DNA of 63,519 bases, from contig JAKPPP010000183.1 of assembly GCA_029547265.1 (NCBI GenBank), forward strand, positions 1-63,519, written 5' to 3'. The position numbers were made by a program, and so were the translations under genes. Below, piece after piece: positions 52,200 through 60,727 of this stretch. The stretch comes from Bacteroidota bacterium (GTDB taxonomy: Bacteria; Bacteroidota; Bacteroidia; AKYH767-A; OLB10). Every line of letters starts with the position of its first letter. Position 1 is the stretch's first letter. The notes beneath the pieces are model-generated. The model searched no databases and was not told the origin of the DNA. It saw only the letters and a program-made list of their open reading frames with translations.

Positions 52200-53075
52200 T
52201 TGAAAAAACTTCATCTGCTTATAAACCCAATTGCCGGACATGGCTTAGCTCCTAAAATTGAAGGGATGATTGCTTCTTCAAATCTTTCGAAGAAGTATGA
52301 AATCACTGTGATGCATACCCAATATGCAGGACATGCAAAAGTTCTGGCGCAACAAGCTGTGGCTAATGGAATTGATGTTGTTGTAGCTGTTGGAGGTGAT
52401 GGAACTGTTAACGAAGTAGGTTCGGCATTAGTAAATACCAATACAACACTTGGAATTATTCCTGCTGGATCAGGAAACGGATTAGCGAATCATATCGGAA
52501 TGAAAAATAATCCGAAGTTAGCCCTCGGCCAATTGGCTTCAGGTTCTTTTCAAAAAATTGATAGTCTCCAAATCAACGGAAGGTTTGCCGTTAACGTTTC
52601 GGGATTCGGTTTTGACGGATATGTTGCTTGGCTATTTAACAACAGTGGCAAACGAGGATTAAGCAACTACACAAAAATCGGAATGCAAGAATATTTCAAG
52701 TATCCGATTGCGCAGTTTAAAATAAATCACGATGGCAAAACGTTCGATACGGAAGCGCACATGATCGTGATTGCGAATGCCAGTCAGTTCGGTAATGCGG
52801 CGGTGATTTCTCCTTTAGCCGACATAACCGACGGACAACTTGAAATGATTGCTGTTACTCGTCCCGGCTTGTTTAAAATTCCCGGAATGTTCTACCGACT
52901 ATTTACGGGTAAACTAAAAGACAATAAGTATTTGAGAACGGTTCATTGCACCTCATTTACGGCAGAAAGCAACCGACCTCTACACCTACATATCGACGGA
53001 GAAGCAATAGATCCGCTCAGTAAAATCGAAGTTAAACTCAACAAACATTCATTGCAAATCATTCAACCACAATGA
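52200..53075 (+). CDS. diacylglycerol kinase family lipid kinase (YegS/DgkB-like)
   Basis: 291 aa with a TTG start at 52200 (KKLHLLINPIAGHGLAPKIE). The catalytic glycine-rich loop VVAVGGDGTVNEVGSALVNT (GGDGT, about residues 63-67) and the IIPAGSGNGLANHIG motif are intact; the C-terminal beta-domain contains DGQLEMIAV and HIDGEAID. It phosphorylates diacylglycerol or a related lipid with ATP. It is 43 nt downstream of the LtaS-like sulfatase and overlaps the next gene by 4 bases. Confidence 0.9.
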   Translation: MKKLHLLINPIAGHGLAPKIEGMIASSNLSKKYEITVMHTQYAGHAKVLAQQAVANGIDVVVAVGGDGTVNEVGSALVNTNTTLGIIPAGSGNGLANHIGMKNNPKLALGQLASGSFQKIDSLQINGRFAVNVSGFGFDGYVAWLFNNSGKRGLSNYTKIGMQEYFKYPIAQFKINHDGKTFDTEAHMIVIANASQFGNAAVISPLADITDGQLEMIAVTRPGLFKIPGMFYRLFTGKLKDNKYLRTVHCTSFTAESNRPLHLHIDGEAIDPLSKIEVKLNKHSLQIIQPQ

Positions 53076-53653
53076 AGCTTTCAAAAGAATATTGGCAAGA
53101 ACGCTATTCCAACCATGAAACAGGTTGGGACATCGGATCGGCATCGGCGCCCTTAAAAGAATACATCGACGGGCTTAGCGATAAATCGTTGAAAATATTA
53201 ATTCCCGGTTGCGGTAATGCATACGAAGCCGCTTACCTCTACGAAAAGGGATTCATAAACACCTATCTCGTTGATTTTGCAGAAGCTCCGTTGAAAGCAT
53301 TTGCAGAGAAATATCCCGAATTCCCTAAAGAACAGCTCATTTGCAACGATTTCTTTAACCTCGAAGGGCAATTCGACCTCATCCTCGAGCAAACCTTCTT
53401 CTGCGCCCTCGATCCGGCATTAAGAAACGATTATTGTCGTAAAATGTCGACCCTATTAGCCCCAAAAGGCAAGTTAGTAGGATTACTTTTCAACCAAAAA
53501 TTCGAAAAAGAAGGTCCTCCATTCGGCGGATTCTTAGAAGAATACAAGCCGCAATTCAGTCAATTCCTTAATATTCAAGTACTTGAAGAATGTCGCAATT
53601 CAATTCCTCCCAGAGCGGGAAAAGAGTTGTTCATGATTTGTTCAGAGAAGTAA
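53072..53653 (+). CDS. TPMT-family SAM-dependent methyltransferase
   Basis: 193 aa. The N-terminus YWQERYSNHETGWDIGSASA PLKEYID is characteristic of thiopurine S-methyltransferase-like proteins, followed by SAM motif LKILIPGCGNAYEAAYLYEK (about residues 40-60) and FDLILEQTFFCALDPALRND, GLLFNQKFEKEGPPFGG. In bacteria such enzymes methylate thiols, selenium, tellurium or halides; the natural substrate is unknown. Overlaps the lipid kinase gene by 4 bases (ATGA). Confidence 0.88.
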   Translation: MKLSKEYWQERYSNHETGWDIGSASAPLKEYIDGLSDKSLKILIPGCGNAYEAAYLYEKGFINTYLVDFAEAPLKAFAEKYPEFPKEQLICNDFFNLEGQFDLILEQTFFCALDPALRNDYCRKMSTLLAPKGKLVGLLFNQKFEKEGPPFGGFLEEYKPQFSQFLNIQVLEECRNSIPPRAGKELFMICSEK

Positions 53654-53679
53654 TCGTAAGAATGATTAATTTCGCAGCA

Positions 53680-54237
53680 ATGATTAAAAAGTTCGGGATA
53701 TTATCTTTTCTACTATTTGCTTCTTTAGGTCTGAGAGCACAAACAGCTTTCAATGACCCGGAGGAGAACATAATCCATTTTTATCAGCAGAATTACTATT
53801 CTCAAGAATGCGGATTTACTGTTCCCGATCAAATTAACACTACGCTTTACGACACTATAGTTAATTGGTTAGGAACACCTTACCGATTTGCGGGAAACAG
53901 TGGACGAGGAATTGATTGTTCAGGATTCGTTACTGTTTTATACAATAGAGTTTACGGAAAGAATTTAGGCGCTCGTAACTCTGCAGAGATTTATAACTTA
54001 ATGGAGAAAATCGACAAAGATGATCTTCAGGAAGGTGATTTAGTATTTTTTAGAATCGGCAGAAGAAGAAGCGTTTCACATATCGGATTATATCTGGGAA
54101 ATGATAAATTTGTTCATTCAAGTACTTCCAGAGGAGTTATCATCAGTGATCTGAATGAGCCTTACTACAAGAGATATTTTGCAGGCGCAGGACGTCAGAG
54201 ATCTTTGGATGTAATTGGATCAACCGATACACAATAA
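53680..54237 (+). CDS. NlpC/P60 (C40) peptidoglycan endopeptidase
   Basis: 185 aa from ATG 53680: signal peptide MIKKFGILSFLLFASLGLRA cut before Q. Earlier in-frame ATGs (53590, 53662) add residues overlapping the methyltransferase and bury the signal peptide. The NlpC/P60 domain has the catalytic Cys in RGIDCSGFVTVLYNRVYG, followed by LQEGDLVFFRIGRRRSVSHI GLYLGNDKFVHSS with the catalytic His. It probably cleaves peptide crosslinks or stems in the periplasm. Confidence 0.9.
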   Translation: MIKKFGILSFLLFASLGLRAQTAFNDPEENIIHFYQQNYYSQECGFTVPDQINTTLYDTIVNWLGTPYRFAGNSGRGIDCSGFVTVLYNRVYGKNLGARNSAEIYNLMEKIDKDDLQEGDLVFFRIGRRRSVSHIGLYLGNDKFVHSSTSRGVIISDLNEPYYKRYFAGAGRQRSLDVIGSTDTQ

Positions 54238-54240
54238 TTT

Positions 54241-54747
54241 ATGCCTCAAGCTCCTACACTGATACTTAACAGTCATCAGATTCATCAACGCATCGACAGA
54301 ATCGCTTTTCAGATTTACGAAGATGTGGTGGGAGAAAAAGAATTGATAATTGCCGGTATTGCTAAAAGCGGTTTCGTATTCGCGAGGTTATTACTCGAAT
54401 CGTTGAATCGTATTTGCCCAATACCTACTCGCCTCATCGAAATTGCGCTCGATAAGGAAGTCCCAACCGATTACCGACTCACTCCTTCCCTCTCAAAACA
54501 AGACCTCGACAACAAAGTAATAATCGTTGTTGATGATGTTTTGAACTCAGGAAAGACTTTGATTTATAGTCTGCGTCCCTTTTTGGAAGCCGACACCAAA
54601 AAAATCAGAACTGTGTTATTGGTCGACCGCGACCATAAACGCTACCCCGTAGAGGCCGATTATGTAGGCATTACACTTAGCACTACACTGCAAGAACATG
54701 TACGTGTAGAACTAACTCCGGGACAAGAAGCTGTTTACCTACAATAA
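54241..54747 (+). CDS. PyrR-like phosphoribosyltransferase
   Basis: 168 aa type I PRTase. The PRPP-binding loop is IIVVDDVLNSGKTLIYSL (about residues 97-114), and the C-terminal LLVDRDHKRYPVEADYVGIT is close to PyrR. PyrR acts as a uracil phosphoribosyltransferase and, in Gram-positives, as an RNA-binding attenuator of pyr genes; an attenuator role is not indicated here. Starts 3 nt after the NlpC/P60 gene. Confidence 0.8.
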   Translation: MPQAPTLILNSHQIHQRIDRIAFQIYEDVVGEKELIIAGIAKSGFVFARLLLESLNRICPIPTRLIEIALDKEVPTDYRLTPSLSKQDLDNKVIIVVDDVLNSGKTLIYSLRPFLEADTKKIRTVLLVDRDHKRYPVEADYVGITLSTTLQEHVRVELTPGQEAVYLQ

Positions 54748-54830
54748 TTCAATTGAGTTAATGATTAGTTAAATTCAAACAACTTTCATTAACAAGCGTT
54801 TATTTTGTGTCCCGTAAAGAACGAAAAGCG

Positions 54831-56693
54831 ATGTATCGACTAAAATCAGCGACTAAAATCTCCATTCTCTTACTGCTTTACTTCTTTGTTGGCATGGTTT
54901 ACACTGCGCCGGCTCAAGCTCCTTTCTTATCAGGAACAGCAAGTAAATCGACAGTAGGCAGCAATGAACAATTTCAAATCAGCTATACGCTGAATACCTC
55001 AGGAAAGAATTTCAGAGCTCCTGACTTCAGCGATTTTATGGTACTAAGTGGTCCAAACCAAAGTACCAGCATGCAATATGTGAACGGAAGTTTCTCTCAG
55101 TCCGTTACTTTTTCTTTCATCCTACAACCAAAAGGTGAAGGGCAATTTAAAATTAGTCCCGCAACTGTTGAGGTAGAAGGAAAAAGAATCGCTTCAAATG
55201 TCATTAACATGACCGTAGTAAAAGGAAATGCTCAAGCGCAGGGCGGTAACCAGCGCGGAGGAAACGGAGGCGATGAAAGCGGCGGATTAAGCGATAAAAA
55301 TATTTTCTTGCGTGCAGTAGTAAATAAAGGATCGGTTTTAGAAGGCGAAGCAGTAACGGTAACGTATAAACTTTATACCAACGTTCAAATTACGAGCTAC
55401 TCTGTAATAAAAGCTCCGGCTTTCAACGGATTCTGGAATCAAGATATTGAAGTACCACAACCGCCACCAATGAACGTTGAAACTGTTGATGGCAATCGTT
55501 ATAATGTTGCGGTGATAAAAAAATCAGTTTTATTTCCTCAGCAAAGCGGAACGCTTACTATCGATCCGATGGAATTGGAGTGTATCGCCAGAATAAAAGT
55601 CAAAGGACAACGATCGAATGATCCGTTCGGAATGTTCAACGATCCTTTCTTTAGTGATCCTTTTTTTGGCAATGGAATTCGCGATGTGAAATACGGATTC
55701 AAAAGTAGTCCCGTAAAAATTGTAGTAAGAGAATTACCGGGAACAGCGCCTGCCGGATTCAGTGGAGCTGTTGGAAGCTTATCGTTCGAAGCTAAGCTCG
55801 ACAAATCAGAGACGAAAGAAAATGAGCCTGTCAATTTGAAAATTAAAATCAATGGAAGCGGAAACATCAAACTAGCCGCACCACCTGAAATTAATTTTCC
55901 TCCCGACTTAGAAACATACGATCCGAAAATCAACGAAAGCTATAAAGCTTCTGAAGCCGGAGTTAGCGGAGGTAAAACAGTTGAATACTTAATAATTCCT
56001 CGTCACGAAGGCGATTACGAACTCCCTCCTATTACCTTCTCGTATTACGACTTAAACAAAAAGCAATACGTTTCAAAAACAGAAGGTCCGTTTAAAATTA
56101 AAGTAGGAAGAGGAAGCGGAAATAATAGTGCGACGGTGAGCGGCGGAAATGAGAAATCAGAATTCCGTTTAATTGGAAAAGACATTCGTTATATCAAAAC
56201 CAACGAGACCGTTTTCTCTGATGGTGATGGTAAATTTTATGGTTCATTAGGATTTTACGGACTAACACTACTACCTTTCCTAGCAGTTGGAGGAACAGTA
56301 TTTTATTTAAGAAAGAAACGTTTCGAAGAAAGTAATTCAGTATTAATGCGCAGCAAGAAAGCAACTGGAATGGCGCAGAAACGTTTGGCTCTCGCCGACA
56401 AATCGTTGAAGGCAGGAGAACACTTACAAGTGTATGAAGAAATTTCAAGAGCATTGTGGGGATATGCCAGCGACAAACTAACGATACCTCTATCCGAACT
56501 TTCGAAAGAAAATATTGCAGGCAAATTATCGCAACGAAGTGTAAGTGAATCAACAGTAAATACTTTCTTACGAACGATAGAAGATTGTGAGATGGCGAGA
56601 TACGGTGGACAAACATCTGCAGCTAATTCGGCAACAGCATATTCATCAGCTATTGAGTTAATCACTAAAATTGAAGGGGAGGTAAAAGCATGA
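54831..56693 (+). CDS. batD: BatD family protein
   Basis: 620 aa from ATG 54831 (MYRLKSATKISILLLLYFFV, signal peptide to about residue 30); a GTG eight codons earlier is possible. The large periplasmic part comprises beta-sandwich domains typical of BatD: ASKSTVGSNEQFQISYTLNT, then IFLRAVVNKGSVLEGEAVTV TYKLYTNVQI, and SFEAKLDKSETKENEPVNLK. A single membrane helix is at about residue 480-500 (GFYGLTLLPFLAVGGTVFYL), followed by a cytoplasmic helical tail. Overlaps batE by 4 bases. Bat proteins form an envelope-associated module of uncertain function; batA/B/C are not adjacent here. Confidence 0.9.
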   Translation: MYRLKSATKISILLLLYFFVGMVYTAPAQAPFLSGTASKSTVGSNEQFQISYTLNTSGKNFRAPDFSDFMVLSGPNQSTSMQYVNGSFSQSVTFSFILQPKGEGQFKISPATVEVEGKRIASNVINMTVVKGNAQAQGGNQRGGNGGDESGGLSDKNIFLRAVVNKGSVLEGEAVTVTYKLYTNVQITSYSVIKAPAFNGFWNQDIEVPQPPPMNVETVDGNRYNVAVIKKSVLFPQQSGTLTIDPMELECIARIKVKGQRSNDPFGMFNDPFFSDPFFGNGIRDVKYGFKSSPVKIVVRELPGTAPAGFSGAVGSLSFEAKLDKSETKENEPVNLKIKINGSGNIKLAAPPEINFPPDLETYDPKINESYKASEAGVSGGKTVEYLIIPRHEGDYELPPITFSYYDLNKKQYVSKTEGPFKIKVGRGSGNNSATVSGGNEKSEFRLIGKDIRYIKTNETVFSDGDGKFYGSLGFYGLTLLPFLAVGGTVFYLRKKRFEESNSVLMRSKKATGMAQKRLALADKSLKAGEHLQVYEEISRALWGYASDKLTIPLSELSKENIAGKLSQRSVSESTVNTFLRTIEDCEMARYGGQTSAANSATAYSSAIELITKIEGEVKA

Positions 56694-57472
56694 AAGCAAT
56701 TTTAAAAATCAGAATCGCAACGCTTGCTATCATCCTTTTCATTTCCACAATTGTTGTTGCAGGAAATAGCGGAGTATCACCGGAAGGAAGATATTCAAAT
56801 GCAAACAAATTATACCGCTCGGGAAATTATGCCGAAGCCGGAATACAATTTGAATCGTTGGTGAATGAAGGAAAACGAAGTACAGAATTATTCTTCAATC
56901 TTGGTAATTGTTATTACAAGCAAGGTGACTTTGCCAAGGCTGTACTTAATTATGAACGTGCGAAAAGAATTAGCCCTACCGACGAAGACATCACCTACAA
57001 CTTAAAGTTAGCTAACTCACAAATTACTGATAAGATAGAACCTATTCCTCAATTGTTTTACGAACGCTGGTGGGATATATTCTTAAACATGTTATCACCT
57101 ACATATTGGTCGGTAATTGCTATAAGTTTATTGTGGATTGCTGCAGCGTTTATCATACTCTATTTATTTGGAGATACCGTTGCAAAAAAGAAATCACGAT
57201 TTATTGCCGGAGGAATAACGTTAATAGTAAGTTTATTTTTATTCGTCATCGCAGGATGCTCTAATCACCGATTAAACAATTCGCAGCAAGCAATTGTAAT
57301 GAGCATGGGCACCTATGTAAAAAGTTCACCCGACGAAAAGAGCACTAACCTATTCATGTTACACAGCGGCACTAAGATCGATGTGATTGAAGAAGTCAGC
57401 GGCTGGAAGAAAATCAAAATCGCGAATGGCAACTCAGGGTGGATGAAGAATGAGGATGTGGAGAAAATTTGA
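56690..57472 (+). CDS. batE: BatE family TPR and SH3 protein
   Basis: 260 aa. The signal peptide/anchor (IRIATLAIILFISTIVVAG) is followed by TPR repeats (YSNANKLYRSGNYAEAGIQF, ELFFNLGNCYYKQGDFAKAV LNYERAKRISPTDED), two membrane helices (about 140-160 and 170-190) and a C-terminal SH3-like domain (VMSMGTYVKSSPDEKSTNLF, IEEVSGWKKIKIANGNSGWM). The order TPR-TM-TM-SH3 is typical of BatE. Translationally coupled to batD through ATGA. Confidence 0.9.
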   Translation: MKAILKIRIATLAIILFISTIVVAGNSGVSPEGRYSNANKLYRSGNYAEAGIQFESLVNEGKRSTELFFNLGNCYYKQGDFAKAVLNYERAKRISPTDEDITYNLKLANSQITDKIEPIPQLFYERWWDIFLNMLSPTYWSVIAISLLWIAAAFIILYLFGDTVAKKKSRFIAGGITLIVSLFLFVIAGCSNHRLNNSQQAIVMSMGTYVKSSPDEKSTNLFMLHSGTKIDVIEEVSGWKKIKIANGNSGWMKNEDVEKI

Positions 57473-57485
57473 CTACGTCGTTTAT

Positions 57486-57577
57486 GGTTCATAGTTCATA
57501 GTTCGGCAAAGCCGATTTGAATTATCATGTAAACTTATAATCCGCTTCGCGAAACATTGAACTTCGAACTTCGAACA
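57486..57577. repeat. short intergenic element with 7-nt periodic GTTC/GAAC arms
   Basis: The left arm has TTCATAG twice in tandem (57488-57501) followed by TTC; the right arm has ACTTCGA twice in tandem (57561-57574) within GAACTTCGAACTTCGAAC. The arms are imperfect inverted repeats of each other, and the small hairpin CGGCAAAGCCG (57504-57514) lies inside. It resembles a short palindromic intergenic repeat. Confidence 0.5.
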
Positions 57578-57589
57578 CACGAACTCGCA

Positions 57590-58108
57590 TTGAAATCCAT
57601 CCTCCTCCTTTCCGACACTCATGGCTATATCGACGATAAAATATTATCGCATGCAGCAAAGGCCGATGAAGTATGGCATGCAGGAGATGTTGGTCCAATC
57701 ATAGTTACCGATAAGTTAAGCGCAATTACAACAGTTCGCGGAGTATATGGAAATATCGACGATCATATTGTGCGAAAAGTTTTTCCGCTCATTAATACGT
57801 TTACTGTTGAAGGACTAAAAGTTTACATGACGCATATTGGCGGCTATCCCGGACGTTATAGTCAAGGAGTGAAGCAACAACTGATGATGGAGAAACCGGG
57901 ATTATTTATTTGCGGTCATTCACATATTTTAAAAGTGATGCGTGATCCTACATTAAATTTATTACATATGAATCCCGGAGCAGCGGGAGTGCACGGATTT
58001 CATCAAATGAGAACCATGATCCGATTTAAAGTTTCGGAAGGCAAAATTTTAGAACCTGAAGTAATCGAATTAGGATTACGAGGCGCATTACCTCAATCTG
58101 TCGGCTGA
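57590..58108 (+). CDS. YfcE/MJ0936-type metallophosphoesterase
   Basis: 172 aa, probably starting with TTG at 57590 (KSILLLSDTHGYIDDK), since family members begin just before SDTHG; an in-frame TTG at 57557 lies in the repeat element. Metal and phosphate motifs are complete: LSDTHG, WHAGDVGP, VRGVYGNIDDHI, MTHIGGYPG, ICGHSHILK and LLHMNPGAAG. Calcineurin-like phosphodiesterase with unknown natural substrate. Its last 21 bases overlap the end of the converging DUF4293 gene. Confidence 0.9.
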   Translation: MKSILLLSDTHGYIDDKILSHAAKADEVWHAGDVGPIIVTDKLSAITTVRGVYGNIDDHIVRKVFPLINTFTVEGLKVYMTHIGGYPGRYSQGVKQQLMMEKPGLFICGHSHILKVMRDPTLNLLHMNPGAAGVHGFHQMRTMIRFKVSEGKILEPEVIELGLRGALPQSVG

Positions 58109-58570
58109 ACGTACTAAGGCATCGTCCTTTTTAACGCCTTTAAAGGCAAGAAAAGCTAAAATACTTAGGATTAATAGCGATGGACTAGCAAATCCAAAAC
58201 GAAGTATATGTCCGGGGTCAGCCATTTCACGAAGTTCCAATGTTCCTTTAATTAACATTCCGATTATTGCAATTGGCCAAAACATCAAAAGTCGACAAAG
58301 GCGCATCTGACGCTTTCTGTCCTTAAATGCCAACAAAGTTAAAACTGCGCATATAACTTGAGTTGAAACCATTAACACTAAAAACCATGAATGCTGAATT
58401 ACATTCGATTGACCGTTAAGTGTTTGCACGACAGAAACCATCGAAAAATGGTAAATTGACTGATCTACCGACGTTTCGCCGGGAATTAGTGAATATACTG
58501 GCATGGTTAATATTAGTCCGCCGAGAATGGCATATACCAACAAATAAACAGATTGAATACGTTGAATCAT
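58088..58570 (-). CDS. DUF4293 family membrane protein
   Basis: 160 aa, Bacteroidota-specific family. Four hydrophobic helices at about residues 8-28, 60-80, 92-110 and 125-143, opening with MIQRIQSVYLLVYAILGGLI and with conserved KDRKRQMRLCRLL between helices 2 and 3. Function unknown. It is divergent from rho and overlaps the phosphoesterase gene by 21 bases. Confidence 0.85.
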   Translation of the reverse strand: MIQRIQSVYLLVYAILGGLILTMPVYSLIPGETSVDQSIYHFSMVSVVQTLNGQSNVIQHSWFLVLMVSTQVICAVLTLLAFKDRKRQMRLCRLLMFWPIAIIGMLIKGTLELREMADPGHILRFGFASPSLLILSILAFLAFKGVKKDDALVRSADRLR

Positions 58571-58640
58571 GCTGCTAAATTATCAGAATATTAAATTAAG
58601 CAGGTATATGTTGAAAAAATAACCATAAATCAGAAACAAA

Positions 58641-58673
58641 TTTGTGTTTTATACGTTAAAAACCGTATTATTG
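58641..58673 (+). promoter_or_regulatory. rho: candidate rho promoter
   Basis: TTTG (58641-58644), 21-nt spacer and TATTATTG (58666-58673; one mismatch to TAnnTTTG). Predicted start about 58680, giving a leader of about 130 nt. Confidence 0.5.
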
Positions 58674-58679
58674 CATTGT

Positions 58680-58730
58680 AATTGCTCACGAAGCAATTTT
58701 TATACGAGTTACAACATCGGTTTTCCCGAT
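58680..58730 (+). promoter_or_regulatory. rho: structured 5' leader of rho
   Basis: AATTGCT/AGCAATT (58680-58686 and 58692-58698) form a 7-bp hairpin with a 5-nt loop, directly followed by TTT, as in a weak intrinsic terminator. ATCGG/CCGAT (58716-58720 and 58726-58730) form a second small hairpin. Both would lie at the start of the predicted rho transcript and could take part in autoregulation. Confidence 0.4.
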
Positions 58731-58811
58731 TTATTAAACCCCTTCCCTTCTTGTATTAGTGCGCATTAATTGCGTTGTCGATTTGACCAAAACCCCCTAA
58801 TTATATTTTAC

Positions 58812-60596
58812 ATGTTTGATATCATTCAATTGAATGAAAAATTGCTTCCTGAGTTAAAGGAGATAGCAAAAAAATTAAAAATCGAAAGTTTCGAGAATTT
58901 AAAGAAGCAAGATCTTGTTTATAAGATTTTAGATCATCAGGCATTGAATCCTGAAATTAATTTTGCCGAATTAGGTATTGAAGTGCCTCAAAAACACGAG
59001 CCTGTTAAAGCACATCGCGGTCGCCCGAAAAGCACCGAAAAATCTCACACTAAAGAAGAAACTGCAGAACCTAAGAAGGCACATACAGAGAATCATACTG
59101 AATCAGCTCCTGAAGCTGCTCCGGCACCTGCAAGAGTTCATACTCCTGCTCCTGCACCGGCAGCATCTACAGGTAGTGATGATGGTCGCCCGAAGCGCCA
59201 ACGTATCATCCCTCAAAAAGATGAAAACGAAATCGCGGCAGCAGCGACTTACCAACCACATTCATTCGGCACCGAGAAGCCTGCTGCTAAAGCTGCAGAT
59301 GAAAGTCCGGTAGAATCAAAGCCGACTCCTAAACCTATCGAAGACAGTAAACCGGCGTTCAGAGAGCCTGCTCCTGCTCGTCAACCGATGGAATATCCGC
59401 GTCCACAGCAGCAAATGCCTGCACGTGAGTTTCCGAATCGTGAGCGCAAGCCCGTACAAACAGGAGAACCATTATTCGATTTTGGAGGAAATGTAATTGC
59501 AGAAGGAGTATTAGAATTAATGCCGGAGGGTTTTGGATTCCTTCGTTCATCCGACTACAATTATTTACCATCACCTGATGATGTTTTTGTAACACAAGCT
59601 CAAGTAAAATTATACGGATTAAAAACAGGCGATACTATCAAATGTGCAGTTCGTGCTCCTCGTGAAGGAGAAAAATATTTCCCTTTAGTAAAAGTTGAAA
59701 CTATCAACGGACAATCACCTGAAATCGTTCGCGATCGCGTTCCTTTTGATTTCTTAACACCGTTGTTTGCTCACGAAAAATTCAATTTAATTCATAATCC
59801 AACTAACTACTCTACTCGTGTAATGGATATGTTCACGCCGATCGGTAAAGGTCAACGTGGACTAATTGTTGCGCAACCTAAAACAGGTAAAACTGTTTTA
59901 TTGAAAGAAGTAGCAAATGCTATAGCATCGAATCACCCTGAGGTTTATTTGATCATTCTATTGATCGACGAACGTCCGGAGGAGGTTACCGATATGGCGC
60001 GTAGCGTAAAAGCAGAAGTAATCTCTTCAACTTTCGATGAGCCTGCTGATCGTCACGTGAAAATTGCCAATATCGTTCTCGAAAAAGCGAAGCGTTTAGT
60101 TGAATGCGGACATGATGTTTGTATCTTATTGGATTCAATCACTCGTTTAGCACGTGCTTATAATACCGTAGCTCCTGCATCAGGAAAAGTATTGTCGGGT
60201 GGTGTTGAAGCGAATGCTTTACAAAAGCCAAAACGTTTCTTCGGAGCAGCTCGTAAAATTGAGAATGGAGGATCATTAACAATCCTTGCAACAGCACTTA
60301 CCGATACAGGTTCTAAAATGGACGAAGTGATCTTCGAAGAGTTCAAAGGAACAGGTAACATGGAATTACAGTTAGAGAGAAAATTAGCTAACAAACGTGT
60401 ATTCCCAGCAATCGACTTAGTAGCATCAAGTACTCGTCGCGAGGACTTACTACTCGATCGTGATATGTTACAGAAAATGTGGATTCTTAGAAATCACTTA
60501 GCTGATATGAATCCGATTGAAGCAATGGACTTCTTACTCGACCGAATGAGAGGAACAAAATCAAACGAAGAATTCCTCGTTTCGATGAACGGATAA
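58812..60596 (+). CDS. rho: transcription termination factor Rho with long N-terminal insertion
   Basis: 594 aa from ATG 58812 ([20 protein letters not shown]). The Rho_N helical domain covers residues about 1-45; residues about 50-215 are a low-complexity linker rich in Pro, Ala, Glu and Lys; the cold-shock RNA-binding domain follows ([20 protein letters not shown]), and then the ATPase: Walker [15 protein letters not shown], Walker B region [18 protein letters not shown] and the Q/R-loops ([20 protein letters not shown]). E. coli Rho is 419 aa; the extra length is the linker, usual in Bacteroidota and Actinobacteria. An upstream in-frame start at 58770 adds non-family residues. Confidence 0.96.
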   Translation: MFDIIQLNEKLLPELKEIAKKLKIESFENLKKQDLVYKILDHQALNPEINFAELGIEVPQKHEPVKAHRGRPKSTEKSHTKEETAEPKKAHTENHTESAPEAAPAPARVHTPAPAPAASTGSDDGRPKRQRIIPQKDENEIAAAATYQPHSFGTEKPAAKAADESPVESKPTPKPIEDSKPAFREPAPARQPMEYPRPQQQMPAREFPNRERKPVQTGEPLFDFGGNVIAEGVLELMPEGFGFLRSSDYNYLPSPDDVFVTQAQVKLYGLKTGDTIKCAVRAPREGEKYFPLVKVETINGQSPEIVRDRVPFDFLTPLFAHEKFNLIHNPTNYSTRVMDMFTPIGKGQRGLIVAQPKTGKTVLLKEVANAIASNHPEVYLIILLIDERPEEVTDMARSVKAEVISSTFDEPADRHVKIANIVLEKAKRLVECGHDVCILLDSITRLARAYNTVAPASGKVLSGGVEANALQKPKRFFGAARKIENGGSLTILATALTDTGSKMDEVIFEEFKGTGNMELQLERKLANKRVFPAIDLVASSTRREDLLLDRDMLQKMWILRNHLADMNPIEAMDFLLDRMRGTKSNEEFLVSMNG

Positions 60597-60660
60597 TAAA
60601 TAATCCGTCATACAATTTAATAAAACCAGGAATTTGTTTTAGCAAACACTCTCCTACACT

Positions 60661-60698
60661 TAATAAAAGAGGCTGTCTTATTTACATAGGACAGCCTC
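60661..60698 (-). terminator. terminator of the Ig-repeat T9SS gene
   Basis: GAGGCTGTCTTA (60669-60680) pairs with TAGGACAGCCTC (60687-60698) with one wobble. The T-run (TTTTATTA) follows on the minus strand, so it serves the gene ending at 60728; rho has no clear T-run of its own here. Confidence 0.8.
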
Positions 60699-60727
60699 AT
60701 TACTATTAGATAAACTTTTAATAATCA

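Noticed and set aside
56194..56665. Minus-strand frames of 120-140 codons inside batD
   Set aside because: They lie opposite the conserved BatD transmembrane and tail region and have no recognisable features.
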